This document shows positions 59,591 to 64,000 of a stretch of DNA of 64,000 bases, piece by piece (the first letter of the stretch is position 1; each line of letters begins with the position of its first letter). The stretch is taken from the NCBI GenBank assembly GCA_011033025.1, contig WFMF01000512.1, forward strand, positions 54,681 to 118,680. The letters are read 5' to 3'. Source of the DNA: Beroe forskalii. Taxonomy: Eukaryota; Ctenophora; Nuda; Beroida; Beroidae. Below the pieces are notes generated by a model. The model was not told the DNA's origin. It saw only the letters and a program-made list of their open reading frames with translations, and did not search any database. The position numbers were made by a program, and so were the translations under genes.

Positions 59591-60319
59591 CTTTCGATAC
59601 GAATTTGTTTTGAAAAATGGGGGGATTTGATCAATGCTGACGCCAGCAAGTGGGAGTGGGGCAGCAAATGATGAAATTCGCTGACAGATGGGGGGAGGGT
59701 TGAAAATTTCCAAAAAAGTGATGAGGTGATATGTGGCTGCTCCCTAACGTAGTAGCATTCACATATCAAATGATATTTTCACTCAGAAGGTATTGGAACA
59801 TTTCTAGTAAATCCGTAATTAAATCAAATAAATTGATTTCTAAGAAATCCTCCAAATGGATCCTTTGACTCGCTAACTACTACCTAGTATAGTAACTACT
59901 ACCTAGTATAGTGACTGTGTTAAGATTTAAAATAGCTGCCGGATTTCACTACAAAAGGATCGTTTTGGTAACTTTTGTCCAATAAAACGGCCATTAAATC
60001 CTTAGAGCGTTTACCAGTATAGCAATATTCTGGCTACATAGAGCTACTACCTCCATTGTACTATTGAAAATGTACTTCGGTGTACTACATTTAACATCGG
60101 CGCCTCATCTTGCATCCTTTTCTTGCTATTAGGCTACGTTAACTTTGTGCGCTATCATCAGTCTAGTAAACGCCAATTTATCTTCAGGATGCTATTTTGA
60201 AGTTTTTTTACATTCTTTACGGGCTATGATTGGAGCGTGGTGGGGATTTCCTTTTGAAATCCCCAATTTAGCATCGTTATTGAGTAATTGTAGTAGGTAA
60301 TTAGGGATAATTATTAATA
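59591..60319. other. No gene recognised
   Basis: Contains a 22-bp duplication near 59875-59920 (TAACTACTACCTAGTATAGT) and a perfect hairpin GGGGATTTC-CTTTT-GAAATCCCC at 60242-60264. Confidence 0.45.
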
Positions 60320-60461
60320 TGGGATCGTTCACATATTACGTAATCAGCCGAGGGGGGAGGGTGTTTTCAAATGATTACGTTTGATTACGGAGGGGGGAAA
60401 GGGGTTTGGCCAATGATCAAAAATGACAAAAATTGATTGCGTAATATTTGAACGATCCCTA
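60320..60461. mobile_element. Short MITE, GGGATCGTTC ends
   Basis: Inverted ends GGGATCGTTCACATATTACG and GGGATCGTTCAAATATTACG with TA(T) flanks. This end sequence resembles widespread small TA-target elements of invertebrate genomes. Confidence 0.75.
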
Positions 60462-60595
60462 TTGAGGGAGACCAAATTTGGTTAAATGCAATAATATGGG
60501 GTTTTTCAAAAATTAAAAATCTCCATTGCAACATTTTTCACCATCAGTGGTTAGAATGGTGTGATGGCTACGTCATTATCATTCAGAAAAATTGA

Positions 60596-60785
60596 TATGT
60601 AGCCAAGTTATGGGCTGAAATAGGCTTGCGGGACACACGTATGCCCATATATGGGCATATGGTTTTCGGCCATAACTCGGCCATTTTTTTAGATATCGAC
60701 TTCAAATTTTTTATCGTAACTCAGGGGACCATTGTCTATCAGATCCTGTCCAATTCACTTCTGAAAAAACGCATCCATTTTTGGC
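60596..60785. mobile_element. Partial copy of the palindromic element of 268-1362
   Basis: Shares GCCCATATATGGGCATA, the CGGCCATAACTC(A/G)GCCAT stretch and GATATCGACTTCAA with that element. Only one half-arm is present. Confidence 0.7.
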
Positions 60786-60788
60786 GCA

Positions 60789-60900
60789 TGATAATGGCGT
60801 CATCAACGCATCATGTTAAGATATGATAATGACGTCATCAAGTCACCGTGTTAAGATATGATAATGACGTCATCAACGCACCATGTTAAGTTATGATGAT
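60789..60900. repeat. 35-bp CRE-like repeat, third locus (inverted)
   Basis: Three copies of GATAATGACGTCATCAACGC plus ACCATGTTAAGATAT, the reverse complement of the unit in Y. Confidence 0.85.
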
Positions 60901-61775
60901 GACTGACTATCAACTGCCTGCTCTATTTCACTCCACTCATATTATGTGCTATCTCTCAGTGCCATGGCTCACGAATCCTTAGAGCTATTGAGCTATTATT
61001 TGTACAATTGTCAACTTTTATTGTGTATTGACGAATACCATCGCAGGGCTTAGCTTGGAGCCACGAGCTTTTGCTAAGCTTTTGTTTATATAAAATACAC
61101 GAGCTTTTGCTAAGCTTTTGTTTGTATAAAATACACGAGCCTATCAGTCCATTTCGGGATCCTTCTTAAGCCTTAACGTTTATAGAACCCTCTGACGTTT
61201 TCATGTCCCTTGCTACGGGGGTAGATAAGAGCGGTCCTGTGTGTGCTTTATTATAGTAGGAAGCATTGTCATACACAGAGTTATTGCTGAGTTAACTGGT
61301 GTTTGATATTAACACCGGTGTAGGTGTGTTTGATATATGCCCCCGTTTTTGCAGAGGTTTGCACTTATACTTTTTACGAGTTATTAAACAATAAACTGAA
61401 TTATGCAAGAAATTATTAGCTAAAATGGGGTCTGTCCAAACACAAGGAAATATCTTAGATTATGAAGCCATAACTGGCTCTATCAGTGCGTTTATTTATC
61501 ATGCACTGTTCCTCTGCACCATAATAAATTGTCATGAGCTACAGTTGGTAATAAATCGGGATTTTTTTAAATAATTTATTACACACGGTTCACCAGGTAC
61601 CTATAAGGATTTTGAATACACTGCATAAACCTGTCTGAATAATAAACGTTTTATTGTTTAATACTGGTATATAGCAGTAGAGATGATGAGTACTCTATTG
61701 TAAAATGGTGTATCACTCTCTCGTTTGTCGACTGAGTTAAACGCATTACATGTGAACTATGTGACCATGACGTCA
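60901..61775. other. No gene recognised
   Basis: One 41-bp tandem duplication (about 61062-61143, CACGAGCTTTTGCTAAGC). Otherwise AT-rich with no family match. Confidence 0.4.
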
Positions 61776-64000
61776 CTGCCAGACACTGCCAGACACTGTA
61801 ACACACTGCCAGACACTGCCAGACACTGTAACACACTGCCAGACACTGCCAGACACTGTAACACACTGCCAGACACTGCCAGACACTGTAACACACTGCC
61901 AGACACTGCCACACACTGCCACACACTGTCACACACTGTAACACACTGCCAGACACTGTAACACACTGCCAGACACTGTAACACACTGTCACACACTGCC
62001 ACACACTGTAACACACTGCCAGACACTGTAACACACTGCCAGACACTGTAACACACTGCCAGACACTGTAACACACTGCCAGACACTGTAACACACTGCC
62101 AGACACTGTAACACACTGCCAGACACTGTAACACACTGCCAGACACTGTAACACACTGCCAGACACTGCCAGACACTGTAACACACTGTAACACACTGCC
62201 AGACACTGTAACACACTGCCAGACACTGTAACACACTGCCAGACACTGTAACACACTGCCAGACACTGTAACACACTGCCAGACACTGTAACACACTGTA
62301 ACACACTGCCACACACTGCCAGACACTGTAACACACTGCCAGACACTGTAACACACTGCCAGACACTGTAACACACTGCCAGACACTGTAACACACTGCC
62401 AGACACTGTAACACACTGCCACACTGCCACACACTGCCACACACTGTAACACACTGCCAGACACTGTAACACACTGCCAGACACTGTAACACACTGCCAG
62501 ACACTGTAACACACTGCCAGACACTGTAACACACTGCCAGACACTGTCACACACTGTAACACACTGCCAGACACTGTAACACACTGCCAGACACTGTAAC
62601 ACACTGCCAGACACTGTAACACACTGCCAGACACTGTAACACACTGCCAGACACTGTAACACACTGCCAGACACTGTAACACACTGCCACACACTGCCAG
62701 ACACTGTAACACACTGCCAGACACTGTAACACACTGCCAGACACTGTAACACACTGCCAGACACTGTAACACACTGCCACACACTGCCACACACTGTCAC
62801 ACACTGCCACACACTGCCAGACACTGCCACACACTGCCAGACACTAACACACTGTAACACACTGCCAGACACTGTAACACACTGTAACACACTGCCAGAC
62901 ACTGTAACACACTGCCAGACACTGTAACACACTGCCAGACACTGTAACACACTGCCAGACACTGCCACACACTGCCAGACACTGTAACACACTGCCAGAC
63001 ACTGTAACACACTGCCAGACACTGTAACACACTGCCAGACACTGTAACACACTGCCACACACTGCCAGACACTGTAACACACTGCCAGACACTGTAACAC
63101 ACTGCCAGACACTGTAACACACTGCCAGACACTGCCACACACTGCCAGACACACACTGCCAGACACTGTAACACACTGTCACACACTGTAACACACTGCC
63201 AGACACTGTAACACACTGCCAGACACTGTAACACACTGCCAGACACTGTAACACACTGCCACACACTGTAACACACTGTAACACACTGCCAGACACTGTA
63301 ACACACTGCCAGACACTGCCACACACTGTAACACACTGTAACACACTGTAACACACTGCCAGACACTGTAACACACTGCCAGACACTGTAACACACTGCC
63401 AGACACTGTAACACACTGCCAGACACTGTAACACACTGCCACACACTGCCAGACACTGCCAGACACTGTAACACACTGCCAGACACTGTAACACACTGCC
63501 AGACACTGTAACACACTGCCAGACACTGTAACACACTGCCAGACACTGCCAGACACTGTAACACACTGCCAGACACTGTAACACACTGCCAGACACTGTA
63601 ACACACTGCCAGACACTGTAACACACTGCCAGACACTGCCACACACTGCCAGACACTGTAACACACTGCCAGACACTGTAACACACTGCCAGACACTGTA
63701 ACACACTGCCAGACACTGTAACACACTGCCAGACACTGTAACACACTGCCAGACACTGTAACACTGTAACACACTGCCAGACACTGCCACACACTGCCAG
63801 ACACTGTAACACACTGCCAGACACTGCGACACACTACCAGACACTGTAACACACTGCCAGACACTGTAACACACTGTCACACTGTAACACACTGTAACAC
63901 ACTGCCAGACACTGTAACACACTGCCACACACTGTCACACACTGTAACACACTGTAACACACTGCCAGACACTGTAACACAACACACACTGCCAGACACA
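61776..64000. repeat. 20-bp minisatellite running off the window
   Basis: Alternating ten-base modules ACACTGCCAG and ACACTGTAAC, occasionally ACACTGCCAC or ACACTGTCAC. All three minus-strand frames stay open for hundreds of codons because none of the module combinations makes a stop there; this is not evidence for a protein. The array continues past 64000. Confidence 0.95.

Noticed and set aside
61757..63166. 469-codon minus-strand open frame, and similar frames of 326-379 codons, rich in Cys, Val and Ser
   Set aside because: It is produced by the 20-bp array, and overlapping registers on the minus strand are all open. No start context, splice site or domain.

Overview
This is eukaryotic, almost certainly animal, DNA. 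It has intron-split coding exons with GT/AG splice sites, remnants of non-LTR retrotransposons, several kinds of cut-and-paste DNA transposon, and an extreme load of tandem repeats. There are no operons, ribosome binding sites or bacterial-type genes. I infer an aquatic invertebrate from the repeat style; the phylum cannot be fixed from the sequence alone.

The dominant feature is a giant imperfect inverted repeat. The left arm is 1555-15382 and the right arm 38400-50707, with a 23-kb spacer. Each arm holds the same ordered exons of one gene, a GT31-type (beta-1,3-galactosyltransferase-like) glycosyltransferase. The left copy is on the minus strand (exons 12494-12640, 9073-9163, 4519-4605, probable last exon 2259-2402). 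The right copy is on the plus strand (40564-40710, 41338-41428, 45624-45710, probable last exon 49867-50010). Together they form a divergent pair whose 5' ends face the spacer. The three secure exons join in frame and carry the DDD, PPYCSGGGY and EDAYMGV motifs of the family. They differ between arms at six positions, all silent, so both copies have probably been constrained as coding sequence since the duplication. Later lesions are visible: the right exon 3 donor is AT instead of GT, and the left last exon has an in-frame stop. The N-terminal half of the enzyme was not found.

The introns are packed with minisatellites that are mirrored between the arms but differ in copy number: 48-bp (A), 11-bp, 25-bp, 36-bp, 48-bp (B, amplified only on the left) and 56-bp (amplified only on the right). 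Two arrays grew out of exon/intron junctions. Array A repeats the end of exon 3 plus its 5' splice site. Array B repeats the 3' splice site plus the start of exon 2, so the left gene has about 57 candidate acceptor sites in front of that exon. This is the most unusual finding in the window.

The spacer (15383-38399) holds a G-rich inverted-repeat element (16777-20575), TIR elements (20905-21607 and about 22012-26035, the latter containing a decayed LINE reverse transcriptase), a 490-bp tandem repeat interrupted by a hAT-like element with an 8-bp target duplication, GC-rich hairpins, and the first copy of a second composite repeat, Y (30626-36669: a 12-bp array, a core, then an 18-bp array). 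That core is interrupted by a 2.3-kb PIF/Harbinger-like element. After it comes a cloverleaf of nested palindromes (36809-36980).

Right of the gene pair are GC-rich repeats, a hairpin element, a 27-bp array, the second direct copy of Y (54322-59010), small MITEs and a 20-bp array (61776 to the window end) that runs off the edge. Long open frames within the arrays are products of repetition, not genes.
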